Shown here one piece after another: positions 49,751 to 57,575 of a stretch of DNA of 64,000 nucleotides. The notes beneath the pieces are model-generated. The model was not told the origin of the DNA. It made no database searches and worked only from the letters and a program-made list of their open reading frames with translations. The stretch is from Persicitalea sp038235275. GTDB lineage: Bacteria > Bacteroidota > Bacteroidia > Cytophagales > Spirosomataceae. Both the position numbers and the translations under genes were made by a program. Location of the stretch: positions 1 through 64,000 of the forward strand of contig JBBSUC010000020.1 of the NCBI GenBank assembly GCA_038235275.1, in the 5' to 3' direction. Within the stretch, counting starts at the first letter, position 1; every line of letters begins with the position of its first letter.

Positions 49751-51091
49751 TCAAATCTTATAAAATATCCACTTACCCAACTCCTTGTAAGACACCTTTT
49801 TGCCGTACATCAGGATGCCAATGCGGTAAATGCGGGAGGCGAGCCAGACGGTTCCCATGAGGCCTAATACCAGCAGTACCATCGACAGAGCCAGTTGCCA
49901 GCCGGGTACGCCAAAGGGTACCCGTACCATCATCACAATGGGGGAGGTGAAGGGAATCATAGACGCCCAGAAGGCCAGCGGGCCGTCGGGATCGCGCAGG
50001 GCGAATTGGGCAAAGAAGAAGGAAATGATGATTGGCATCGTGATAGGCAGCATGAATTGCTGCGTGTCGGCGTCATTGTCCACCGCCGCGCCGACCGCGC
50101 CGAAGAGGGCGCTGTAAAAGAGATAGCCGCCTAGGTAATAGAACAGGAAACAAGCGATGATGTAGGGAATGTTGAGGCTATTGACTGCGCCCAGTACCTC
50201 CGCCACGGGGTTGTCATTGCCCGCCGAAGCGGCTACGCTCATGGCCCCACCAGCGGGCATACTCTTTTGCACTTGCTCAATTTTAGCCTGTGGATTATCG
50301 CCCATCTTATCCTTAAAAGCGTAGCCCGCCGCTGAGACGAACAGCACCGTGAGCAGAATCCATAGTACAAACTGAGTAAGACCCACCAGGGCCACGCCCA
50401 CGATTTTGCCCATCATTAGTTGGTAAGGCTTTACCGAAGAAATGATTACCTCCACGATGCGGCTGGTTTTTTCTTCCGTCACGCCGCGCATAACCTGCGT
50501 CCCGTACACAAAAACTGAAATGTAGATCATGAAAGCGCAAATACCGCCAATAATAGTCGCCGCGCCGGAGCTGCTGCTTTTTTCGCCTTCCTCGTTGAGG
50601 CTGATGGTTTCGGACTGAACGTTCACCCGGGCGTCCTCGATGATCTTGCGCGTGATGCCCGCCTCGGTCAGCTTGATGTTTTCGATTTGTCGCTCGATGG
50701 TTTTCTCGATGTCACCTTTCAGATCGAGGCTCACATTTTTTGCGGCATAAATGCGGACGTCCTTCGGATTATCTAAAACGTCTTTTGGAATAAAAACCAA
50801 AGCGTTAATACCGCTTTCCTTGTTGGTAGTGAATGCCGCCTTGGCCGAGTTTAAAGATTCGTGGATATAGCTGAATTTGAGTTCGTCGGTATCCTTAAAC
50901 TGGTTGGTAAAAAGTCCGCTTTCGTCCAGTACCTCAATAGTTTTGCTTTCGGTACTGCCGATGGCAATCCAGATCATGGCCGCGTAAAATCCTACAAATA
51001 GAAAAGGCGTCAAAAAGGTCATGATGATAAAGGATTTCTTCTTCACCCGCACGAGGTATTCACGTTGTAAAACTAGGAGAATGTTTTTCAT
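49751..51091 (-). CDS. ABC-2 type exporter permease (NatB-like)
   Basis: A 446-residue permease. One N-terminal helix (residues ~22-44, IIMTFLTPFLFVGFYAAMIWIAIG) is followed by a periplasmic domain of about 140 residues and then five or six C-terminal helices (ISVFVYGTQVMRGVTEEKTSRIVEVIISSVKPYQLMMGKIVGVALVGLTQFVLWILL etc.), the NatB/ABC-2 layout. It works with the ATPase encoded just upstream (51216-52130). Family members export sodium, drugs or proteins. A GC-rich insert lies in the short leader between the two genes. Confidence 0.88.
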   Translation of the reverse strand: MKNILLVLQREYLVRVKKKSFIIMTFLTPFLFVGFYAAMIWIAIGSTESKTIEVLDESGLFTNQFKDTDELKFSYIHESLNSAKAAFTTNKESGINALVFIPKDVLDNPKDVRIYAAKNVSLDLKGDIEKTIERQIENIKLTEAGITRKIIEDARVNVQSETISLNEEGEKSSSSGAATIIGGICAFMIYISVFVYGTQVMRGVTEEKTSRIVEVIISSVKPYQLMMGKIVGVALVGLTQFVLWILLTVLFVSAAGYAFKDKMGDNPQAKIEQVQKSMPAGGAMSVAASAGNDNPVAEVLGAVNSLNIPYIIACFLFYYLGGYLFYSALFGAVGAAVDNDADTQQFMLPITMPIIISFFFAQFALRDPDGPLAFWASMIPFTSPIVMMVRVPFGVPGWQLALSMVLLVLGLMGTVWLASRIYRIGILMYGKKVSYKELGKWIFYKI

Positions 51092-51099
51092 GTATGGGA

Positions 51100-51129
51100 A
51101 ATGGTTGTTGGGGCCAGACGGTCAATGGT
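51100..51129. repeat. GC-rich insert flanked by AATGGT direct repeats
   Basis: AATGGT at 51100-51105 and 51124-51129 enclose an 18-bp insert TGTTGGGGCCAGACGGTC, 9-38 bp upstream of the permease start. A quasi-tandem run, CCATTAACCTTTTAACCATT, follows at 51179-51198. The insert shares GACGG and GGGGCC words with the others but is the least similar. Confidence 0.45.
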
Positions 51130-51215
51130 GAAGAGGCTAAACGGCGTTCTTTGCTATCTCAATGATAAACATATCAAAGCCATTAACCTTTTAACCATTA
51201 ACCGTTTAACCAAAT

Positions 51216-52130
51216 TTAGCTTTCCGGTACTTCGTTGACTGCCCGCATGAATATGTCACTCATGGTGGGGATATTTTCGCCGAAGGAATGAATTTCTACT
51301 TTAGGAAGTAAATCTTGTATCAACTGATTGGGCGAACCACCCTGGGGCAACCGAATTTCGCTGCGGGTAAGCCCGGCGGGTAAAGCGAGGCTGCTTTCGA
51401 CCTGGTACTGCGCGGCCAGGCCGTTGAGCAGGCCGCTGTGTTCCACAAAAAACGTGTTGGTTTTGAACTGCTCCTTAATTTGGTTCTTGGGGCCGTCCAG
51501 CACTTTTTTGGAGCGGTGGATAAGGGCGATGTAATCGCAGAGTTCCTCGACGGTCTCCATGCGGTGGGTCGAGAAAATGATGGTGCTGCCTTTCTCGCGC
51601 AGTTCCAGAATTTCATCCCGAATCAGGTTGGCATTGATGGGGTCGAAGCCGGAAAAGGGTTCGTCCAGAATAATCAGGTCAGGCTGGTGCAGCACCGTGG
51701 AGACGAACTGCACCTTCTGCTGCATTCCCTTCGAGAGATCCGAGACCTGCTTGTCCCACCAGGTTTTGATGTCGAACTTGGTAAACCAGATTTTTAGCCT
51801 GTCCATCGCCTCGCTTTTGGACAAGCCTTTCAAGCGCGCCAGGTACAGCAGCTGATCACCGACTTTCATTTTTTTGTACAAACCCCGCTCCTCGGGCAGG
51901 TAGCCGATGCGCTGAATGTGGGTGTCATTCAACGGCTTGCCATCAAAAATCACTTGACCCGAATCCGGGCCGGTAATTTGATTGATAATACGGATGAGCG
52001 AAGTTTTTCCCGCACCATTGGGACCCAAAAGCCCGAAGATGCTGCCTTTGGGAATATTGATGCTCACATCGTCGAGCGCCCGGTGTTCGGCGTAATCCTT
52101 GACGATGTGGTGGGTTTCAAGTATATTCAT
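51216..52130 (-). CDS. ABC exporter ATPase (NatA-like)
   Basis: A 304-residue ATPase. Start at 52130 (MNILETHHIVKDYAEHRALDDVSINIPKG); an in-frame extension upstream runs through a REP-like hairpin and is rejected. Walker A LLGPNGAGKTSLIRIIN, signature DLSKGMQQKVQ, Walker B LIILDEPFSGFDP and the H-loop IFSTHRMETVEEL are present. A C-terminal DUF4162-like extension (residues ~225-304) is typical of this exporter group. It is upstream of the ABC-2 permease on the same strand, across 124 bp of repeat-rich sequence. Confidence 0.93.
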   Translation of the reverse strand: MNILETHHIVKDYAEHRALDDVSINIPKGSIFGLLGPNGAGKTSLIRIINQITGPDSGQVIFDGKPLNDTHIQRIGYLPEERGLYKKMKVGDQLLYLARLKGLSKSEAMDRLKIWFTKFDIKTWWDKQVSDLSKGMQQKVQFVSTVLHQPDLIILDEPFSGFDPINANLIRDEILELREKGSTIIFSTHRMETVEELCDYIALIHRSKKVLDGPKNQIKEQFKTNTFFVEHSGLLNGLAAQYQVESSLALPAGLTRSEIRLPQGGSPNQLIQDLLPKVEIHSFGENIPTMSDIFMRAVNEVPES

Positions 52131-52137
52131 ATAGTAG

Positions 52138-52159
52138 GGGCGGACCTGTGTGTCCGCCC
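52138..52159. repeat. REP-like hairpin before the ABC ATPase start
   Basis: Perfect 8-bp arms GGGCGGAC (52138-52145) and GTCCGCCC (52152-52159) with loop CTGTGT, 7 bp upstream of the ATG at 52130 on the minus strand. It is nearly the same motif as at 28309-28331, also placed just before a start codon. Confidence 0.6.
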
Positions 52160-52273
52160 AGAATGATGCTGTGAAGGTCAAAATATCCAGGCTTCAAAGT
52201 TGCAAAGGATTAGCTCCCGGTGCAAAGGGCTTTGGTACAAAGTCGCCTAGATCGGGATAGATGGTAAATAAAA

Positions 52274-52303
52274 AAAACGAGCGGAATGTTTTCCGCTCGT
52301 TTT
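52274..52303 (-). terminator. Intrinsic terminator of the 52321 gene
   Basis: Perfect 13-bp arms (52274-52286 and 52291-52303; AAAACGAGCGGAA) with a 4-nt loop, followed on the minus strand by a T run. It lies 17 bp past the stop codon of the 146-residue membrane protein gene. Confidence 0.88.
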
Positions 52304-52320
52304 CAAAACGCCTTACTCAC

Positions 52321-52761
52321 TTAGATCAAAACGTACTTCGGCCGTATCTGGAACAAAACCCAGCCACCGATCAGGAAGGCCAGGATCAGGGCGACGATCT
52401 GAAATGTGATCAGGTAAATCACCAGATTGAGTAAGAAAGCATAGTACAGCAAATCCCAGCCCCGCTTTTTGTTGGCCCGGAGGGGTGTGAAAGCCAGAAT
52501 ATAAAGCACCGCCGCAACGGCACCGCCGATAATGCTAACGTAGAATCTCCATGAAGAACCGTAGGCACCTACCCCTAGCGCTCCCACAAAAGCGGCATCC
52601 AAACCCATCAGGCTGATCAGGCCCAACAAGCCCAGTATTCCCCCCAGGGCGGCAAGCCAGGGAGCCAGGGTGACGAGGATGTCGATCAAGCTTTCGGGAA
52701 AAGCGGGAAATTTGGCGAACAAGTCGCGCATTTCTTTTTCAAGGGGCAGTTGTTGTTCCAT
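52321..52761 (-). CDS. Hypothetical four-helix membrane protein
   Basis: A 146-residue protein, not recognised. A short acidic cytosolic N-terminus (EQQLPLEKEMRDLFAKFPAFPESLIDILV) is followed by helices at about residues 32-58 (glycine/leucine-rich), 72-92, 100-118 and 120-140, with a basic loop RANKKRGWD. It looks like a small channel or regulatory membrane protein. It stands alone with its own terminator and is separated from the ATP-grasp gene upstream by 212 bp. Confidence 0.65.
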   Translation of the reverse strand: MEQQLPLEKEMRDLFAKFPAFPESLIDILVTLAPWLAALGGILGLLGLISLMGLDAAFVGALGVGAYGSSWRFYVSIIGGAVAAVLYILAFTPLRANKKRGWDLLYYAFLLNLVIYLITFQIVALILAFLIGGWVLFQIRPKYVLI

Positions 52762-52904
52762 GCGTATTTGAGGAGTTTAGGGTAAGAGGTTGATAAAAAT
52801 TTATGGCAAACTAATCTAAATCCCCTATAGAAACAACAACAAGCTAATTTTCAGTTGGTGATTGGTGCTTTTGGCTGCGTAATCTGGGTAAAAAGGCGCA
52901 GAGT

Positions 52905-52955
52905 GGCAAAGGCACGGTGGCACAAAGTATTTCTCTATGCCACCGTGCCTTTGCC
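52905..52955. repeat. Long hairpin downstream of the ATP-grasp gene
   Basis: Perfect 18-bp arms GGCAAAGGCACGGTGGCA (52905-52922) and its complement (52938-52955), with a 15-nt loop. It lies just past the ATP-grasp stop codon (52974) on the minus strand. The loop phrase GGCACAAAGT recurs at 57436-57445. A terminator role is likely, although no T run follows. Confidence 0.55.
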
Positions 52956-52973
52956 AATCTATACTTTAAAAGC

Positions 52974-54452
52974 CTACTTCGTCAAACTTCCGATCAACTC
53001 CGGCATCTCCCGCTTATCTTCTATCAGCGTCGAGGTGTACTTGCTGTGAATCGCATCGATCCACATTTTGGCGCGATCGGTGAGTTGAAAATCTTCGGTC
53101 ATCATGCGGTTTCGGGCCACGAGGATACCCATATCCGCGCCTTCGTACAGATAGTCGCCCACTTTGGTGATGCGGAGGAAAAATGCTTCGCTCTCGCTTT
53201 CGACGGCGCGACGGTGCGTATCCATGCGGTCAAACTGGATGTGGCCATTATCGAACATGTGCCAAATGCCCGATTGCGGGGCTTCCGAGACGTACTCTAT
53301 AGTATTTTGGGTGTGTTTGATAACCATCTGACTCCAACTGTCGGAATTCTCTTGCCGCGCCCAGCGGTCGTTGATGGCTTTTACGCTGAATTCGTACTCC
53401 ACATCCATCCATTCCAGAATGTGGAAGAGGTAGAGCGGGGCGTCGGCCAGGGCAAACACGGCGTGGTTGGTGATCGAACTCGCGCCCGTTACACGGGGAT
53501 TCAGCTCGCCCAGGTAGATCTCACCGTTGTCCTGGTCGATCAAAAAGTCTAATTCAAAATACCCCTTGTAGCCCTCCTTGCGGAGTTGATCGCCGAAGAG
53601 TTGGGTGTACTTTCGGGCTTTTTTGCGAATGTCTTCCGAAAATGAATCTGGGAAAATCTCGTTGCCGCACCAGCCGCCTTTGTAAGGGGTGAGTTCTTTG
53701 AAACCCACCAATTCCGTCATCAGCGGGGCTACCACGGTACCGTGTTTGGTCACGCAAGCCTCGATGGCTGATCCCTTGCAGTTGATGCGCTTCATCACCT
53801 TTACCTCGGCTTCGGCCTCGATTTCCTCGGCGTGCTTGTTGTATTCTTCTTCGTTGGAAATAAAGAAAGTCGTGTGGCCCGAATCGCCGAAAGGCGTTTG
53901 AATCACCAGATCGGTTCCCAGCTTTTCGGCGGACACTTTGCCCAAGTCCTTATAATTCTTCACTTTCGACAAAACATAGGGAACGCAAGCCACGCCCGCC
54001 TTTTCGGCGATGCGGTTGGTGTTTACCTTGTTGTCCATAAACGTCCGCATTTCGGCGGGCGGGAACATAATTTCCAGGCCCAGCTTCTTGGCCAATTCCT
54101 CCGTTTTTTCATCAAACATCAGGAACATCACTTTGCCAGCCACGCCGTCCTTCGAGCGCAGCTTTATGTAGTTCTGCACTTCGGGGTGCATCAGCAGGTA
54201 GTTGTTGATGTCCTCGATGCTCGTGAACTCGTCGTGCGGCATCTCCTCCTTCGGAGAAAACACGTTGGGGTGCTGCCCGTCGAAGCACTCGATGTGGCAA
54301 ATGAATTTGAATCCCTTGATCCACTCATCGGCTCCCAGCAAATTGAAATTGGTAGCACTGATGAAGTACAACGGCACTTCATTCTTATGGAAATAACGAC
54401 GTAGATCAGGAATTCCTTTGAGGGTCGGGGTAGGGTTGATTTCTTGTGACAT
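52974..54452 (-). CDS. ATP-grasp ligase (biotin carboxylase-like)
   Basis: A 492-residue ATP-grasp enzyme. The start at 54452 (MSQEINPTPTLKGIPDLRRYF) is preferred to an in-frame one six codons upstream. Residues ~100-370 form the ATP-grasp fold: AEMRTFMDNKVNTNRIAEKAGVACVPYVL, LVIQTPFGDSGHTTFFI, and the metal/nucleotide site GYFELDFLIDQDNGEIYLGELNPRVTGASSITNHA. Such enzymes join a carboxylate to an amine or thiol with ATP. There is no biotin-carrier domain. It is the last gene of a run with a decarboxylase, amidase and aminotransferase, so the amine may come from that pathway (inference). Confidence 0.85.
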   Translation of the reverse strand: MSQEINPTPTLKGIPDLRRYFHKNEVPLYFISATNFNLLGADEWIKGFKFICHIECFDGQHPNVFSPKEEMPHDEFTSIEDINNYLLMHPEVQNYIKLRSKDGVAGKVMFLMFDEKTEELAKKLGLEIMFPPAEMRTFMDNKVNTNRIAEKAGVACVPYVLSKVKNYKDLGKVSAEKLGTDLVIQTPFGDSGHTTFFISNEEEYNKHAEEIEAEAEVKVMKRINCKGSAIEACVTKHGTVVAPLMTELVGFKELTPYKGGWCGNEIFPDSFSEDIRKKARKYTQLFGDQLRKEGYKGYFELDFLIDQDNGEIYLGELNPRVTGASSITNHAVFALADAPLYLFHILEWMDVEYEFSVKAINDRWARQENSDSWSQMVIKHTQNTIEYVSEAPQSGIWHMFDNGHIQFDRMDTHRRAVESESEAFFLRITKVGDYLYEGADMGILVARNRMMTEDFQLTDRAKMWIDAIHSKYTSTLIEDKREMPELIGSLTK

Positions 54453-54472
54453 AGCTTTTTTAGTAGACAATT

Positions 54473-54507
54473 GACAGTGGACGGTCGGGGCGCCCCGTGG
54501 CGACAGT
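54473..54507. repeat. GC-rich insert flanked by GACAGT direct repeats
   Basis: GACAGT at 54473-54478 and 54502-54507 flank a 23-bp insert with core GACGGTCGGGGCGCCCCGTG, 21-55 bp upstream of the ATP-grasp start. Removing it leaves continuous TTGACAGTTAATTT. The insert is itself largely palindromic (CGGGGCGCCCCG). Confidence 0.55.
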
Positions 54508-54600
54508 TAATTTTTTTGTGTTGTCAATTGTAGATTGGTTTGAAATTGAAAAATATAATTTTTTGAAGAGACGAAATGGTGACAAAACAGCTTCTCACTG

Positions 54601-54635
54601 TCAACTGTCAACTGTCAACTGTCAACTGTCAACTG
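54601..54635. repeat. Exact heptamer tandem repeat (TCAACTG x5)
   Basis: Five uninterrupted copies of TCAACTG, ending one base before the stop codon of the upstream decarboxylase gene (54637). It belongs to the leader of the ATP-grasp gene and is the cleanest of the 7-8 bp tracts in this window. Confidence 0.9.
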
Positions 54636-54636
54636 A

Positions 54637-57399
54637 TTACGCTTCCGCCACTTCAATCGCCTGTTTCGTTTCCTTTTTACCATTGGCGCTAATTTCTACC
54701 GTTTTGATCTTTCGGTTCAGGATTTTTTTGGTGAAAATCCGTAGGCCCAGATCGGCGCGGAATCCGTGTATTTCTGTAACGTCCAGGGCGAGCATGAAGT
54801 CGATAATTTCGGGGCTGACGACCTGGCCCGGCACCAGCACCGGGAAGCCCGGCGGGTAAGGGATCACAAACGACGAAGCGACTAATTCCTGCCCGTCGTC
54901 CACCGCTTTCTTGCAGTCGGTGAGCGAAATATAATCGAAGTTTTCTTCGTCGTAGGCCAGGAAATAAGCCTCGCGCAGGTTGCCGCCCGGCACACCGGGA
55001 ATGGCGCGGAACGAATCGTGAAAACGGCTGAAATCGGGCAGCGGCGGCACGTCCTCGGTCAGCGACCAGATTTTGCCCAGCGCGATTTCGGTTTCGCGAT
55101 TGTTGAGCGACTCGAATTCTTCGTCGAGTTGCTTGGCGATGGTCAGCAGGGCGTTGGTAAGGTAGGCCACGCTGCCGCGTGTGGTGCCGATGTTGGTCAT
55201 CAGCAACACCGTGTTGCGGGAGGTCTTATTGATCTGGATATTGAATTGATCCATCAAGTATTTATTCTTGAAGGTATCGCCATCTACGCCCGTGCGACCG
55301 ATGAAGAGCGTAATTTTGGTCGGATCGAGCATGAACTCGTCCTTTTCCCAGGCTTCCTCCATGCGGTTCCAACCCGTTTTTTTGTCGTAATACTCACCCA
55401 GGCCGCTTTGGCGATATTGGTCGGGAATGAAATCCTTAACCGTCAGTACGTCGAAGTACTTGCTGAGCTGCGGATCGTCGTTGACTTTGGCGCGAAGGAC
55501 CATCGCCATCTCGATGCTTTTCTCCACCATCTCGTAGCCTTCAAACTGCACCTGCCGACGACCCACGTCGAGTGAGGCCAGCATTTGATAATTGGGCGAG
55601 GTGGAGGTGTGCGTCATGTACGCTTCCAGGAAAGTGTTTTCCGATTTTTTGCGGAATTCTTCGTCCCAGATATGAATCATGCTGCCCTGCCGGAAACTAC
55701 TCAGGGTTTTGTGGGTACTTTGGGTCGAATACACCCGGATGCGCACCTTATCGGGATTGGGCATTCGGGGTTCCTCGTCCTTGCCGAGTTTGTTGATGTG
55801 TTCGACGTACTGAGCGCGGTACTTCTCCGTGCGGTATTTGTTGTACAGCTTTTTGGCGGTGTACATTCCCGTCCGCTGCTTAAAGACGTAAGTGAATCCC
55901 GCGTAGGCAAACCAGGCCTCGTCCCAAAGAAAAATCATGTCCGGCTTGATCGCCAGAATTTCCTCCATCACGCGCTCTACATTATAGACCAGCCCGTCGA
56001 ACGAGCAGTTGGTCAGCAGCAGCATCTTGACTTTGTGCAGTTGCCCGGCTGCTTTCAGTTTCAATAATTTTTCCTTGATCGAAGCCAGCGGCACCGCGCC
56101 GTACATGGAATATTTTTCGATGGGATAGGAATCGAGATAAACCGGGTACGACCCCGCCAGTACCATGCCGTAGTGGTGCGACTTGTGGCAGTCGCGGTCT
56201 ATGAGTACCAAGTCTTCCGGCTCTACAAGTGCTTGTAAAACAATCTTGTTGGCCGTGGAGGTCCCATTGGTAACAAAGAACGTACGCTGAGAACCGTAAG
56301 CCGCCGAGGCCATTTCCTGGGCTTTTTTCAAAGAACCCGTCGGTTGGAGCAGCGAATCCAAGCCGCCTGTGGTAGAGGAAGTTTCGGCCAAAAACATATT
56401 TCGACCGTAGAAATCCCCGAAGTCCTTGATCCAGCGTGATTTGAAAACCGAGTTGCCGCGCGAAATAGGCATGGCGTGGAAGACGCCCGTCGGCTTTTGG
56501 CTGTATTCTTTCAAAGCACTGAAAAACGGCGTTTCGTAGCGCTCGCGGATGCCTCGAATGATACCCAAATGCAGTTCCTGCAAATCTTCCCGGCGATAAT
56601 AGATTCGCTGGAAAGTCTGTAAAGTGCTGTCTTTTAAGTCATTCAGAGACGTGTCCGTAACGTAGTAGGTATCCAACTCGGGTCGGAATTGCTTCACATA
56701 TTCGCCCAACAATGGCCCAAGCTCAGCCTCTGGTGTTTCTTCTAAATCAATATTGAGGACATTTTGAATATAAGGCTTAATGAGCGGCGAAATATTTTCG
56801 GACAAAAATGGCGGCGCGTAGCGCACAACGACCGCCTGAATATTATGATTGAAAATCAAGGCAATCAGCGCATCCTGAAACGAATGCTGCACCAGCACGT
56901 CGTACACAAATTGCTCGTTCGGGTCGCGCAGGTCCTGCAATTTTTCGTGCAGAGCCGTTTCGTCGATGGGTGTCATATCCTCGACGAACAGCACCTCGAA
57001 GTAATTTCTTGCCGTGCCATTGCCCACTTCCCGGATTTCCTGCACGCCACCATACTCGCTTTCTTCCTCCAAAGCCGACAGCGGATGGCTGCGGTAGGCG
57101 TCGCCCACCAACTGACGCGTGGTAACGGCCACGTTATGCGCCAAACCCGTGTATTCCTCGCGCGTCAGCATGTGGCGCAGCTTTTCCACCTTCCCGCTTC
57201 CCGGAAAAGTGTAGTACCGTTCTACCGTTTTGAGGTGATCCAAAAGTTCTTCTATTCGGATTATGTGCTGCTTGGCCACTTTCGAGTCGGGCTTGCACCG
57301 CGCCAGAAAAGAGCACTCGTTTTTTAATTCGTTCCAATGGTCGAGCCGTAGCTGACCAATGCTGAAATAGGAGGAGGATTGTTGCTTGTTGGGTTTCAT
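54637..57399 (-). CDS. Large PLP-dependent Orn/Lys/Arg-type decarboxylase
   Basis: A 920-residue fold-type-I PLP decarboxylase. The start at 57399 (MKPNKQQSSSYF) is preferred to one nine codons upstream. Residues ~1-310 are an N-terminal part containing a CheY-like wing (ARNYFEVLFVEDMTPID...NHNIQAVVVRYAPPF). The PLP domain follows: GSQRTFFVTNGTSTANKIV, LIDRDCHKSHHYGMVLAG, IFLWDEAWFAYAG and the PLP lysine in STQSTHKTLSSFRQG (about K564). The family decarboxylates ornithine, lysine or arginine. At 920 residues it is longer than the usual ~715-760. Gene order places it between the amidase and the ATP-grasp gene. Confidence 0.9.
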   Translation of the reverse strand: MKPNKQQSSSYFSIGQLRLDHWNELKNECSFLARCKPDSKVAKQHIIRIEELLDHLKTVERYYTFPGSGKVEKLRHMLTREEYTGLAHNVAVTTRQLVGDAYRSHPLSALEEESEYGGVQEIREVGNGTARNYFEVLFVEDMTPIDETALHEKLQDLRDPNEQFVYDVLVQHSFQDALIALIFNHNIQAVVVRYAPPFLSENISPLIKPYIQNVLNIDLEETPEAELGPLLGEYVKQFRPELDTYYVTDTSLNDLKDSTLQTFQRIYYRREDLQELHLGIIRGIRERYETPFFSALKEYSQKPTGVFHAMPISRGNSVFKSRWIKDFGDFYGRNMFLAETSSTTGGLDSLLQPTGSLKKAQEMASAAYGSQRTFFVTNGTSTANKIVLQALVEPEDLVLIDRDCHKSHHYGMVLAGSYPVYLDSYPIEKYSMYGAVPLASIKEKLLKLKAAGQLHKVKMLLLTNCSFDGLVYNVERVMEEILAIKPDMIFLWDEAWFAYAGFTYVFKQRTGMYTAKKLYNKYRTEKYRAQYVEHINKLGKDEEPRMPNPDKVRIRVYSTQSTHKTLSSFRQGSMIHIWDEEFRKKSENTFLEAYMTHTSTSPNYQMLASLDVGRRQVQFEGYEMVEKSIEMAMVLRAKVNDDPQLSKYFDVLTVKDFIPDQYRQSGLGEYYDKKTGWNRMEEAWEKDEFMLDPTKITLFIGRTGVDGDTFKNKYLMDQFNIQINKTSRNTVLLMTNIGTTRGSVAYLTNALLTIAKQLDEEFESLNNRETEIALGKIWSLTEDVPPLPDFSRFHDSFRAIPGVPGGNLREAYFLAYDEENFDYISLTDCKKAVDDGQELVASSFVIPYPPGFPVLVPGQVVSPEIIDFMLALDVTEIHGFRADLGLRIFTKKILNRKIKTVEISANGKKETKQAIEVAEA

Positions 57400-57575
57400 T
57401 TTAGGGCTTAGTTTATGATGGCACAAGGGCAGATAGGCACAAAGTGTTGAAACAGGGATTCGCAGGGATTACCAAATGCCCCGGAAGAGACAGGGGTCAA
57501 TAGAAAAAGTCAAGCATTCGGCGTCAAGCACCCCAGAGGGGTCGAGTCGCCCGAAAGACTCTCATGCATGGATAA

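Noticed and set aside
54601..54635. TCAACTG repeats as a CRISPR array
   Set aside because: Unit is 7 bp without spacers; it is a simple tandem repeat.
56764..57327. Long plus-strand frame opposite the decarboxylase gene
   Set aside because: Antisense shadow of a strongly coding minus-strand gene.
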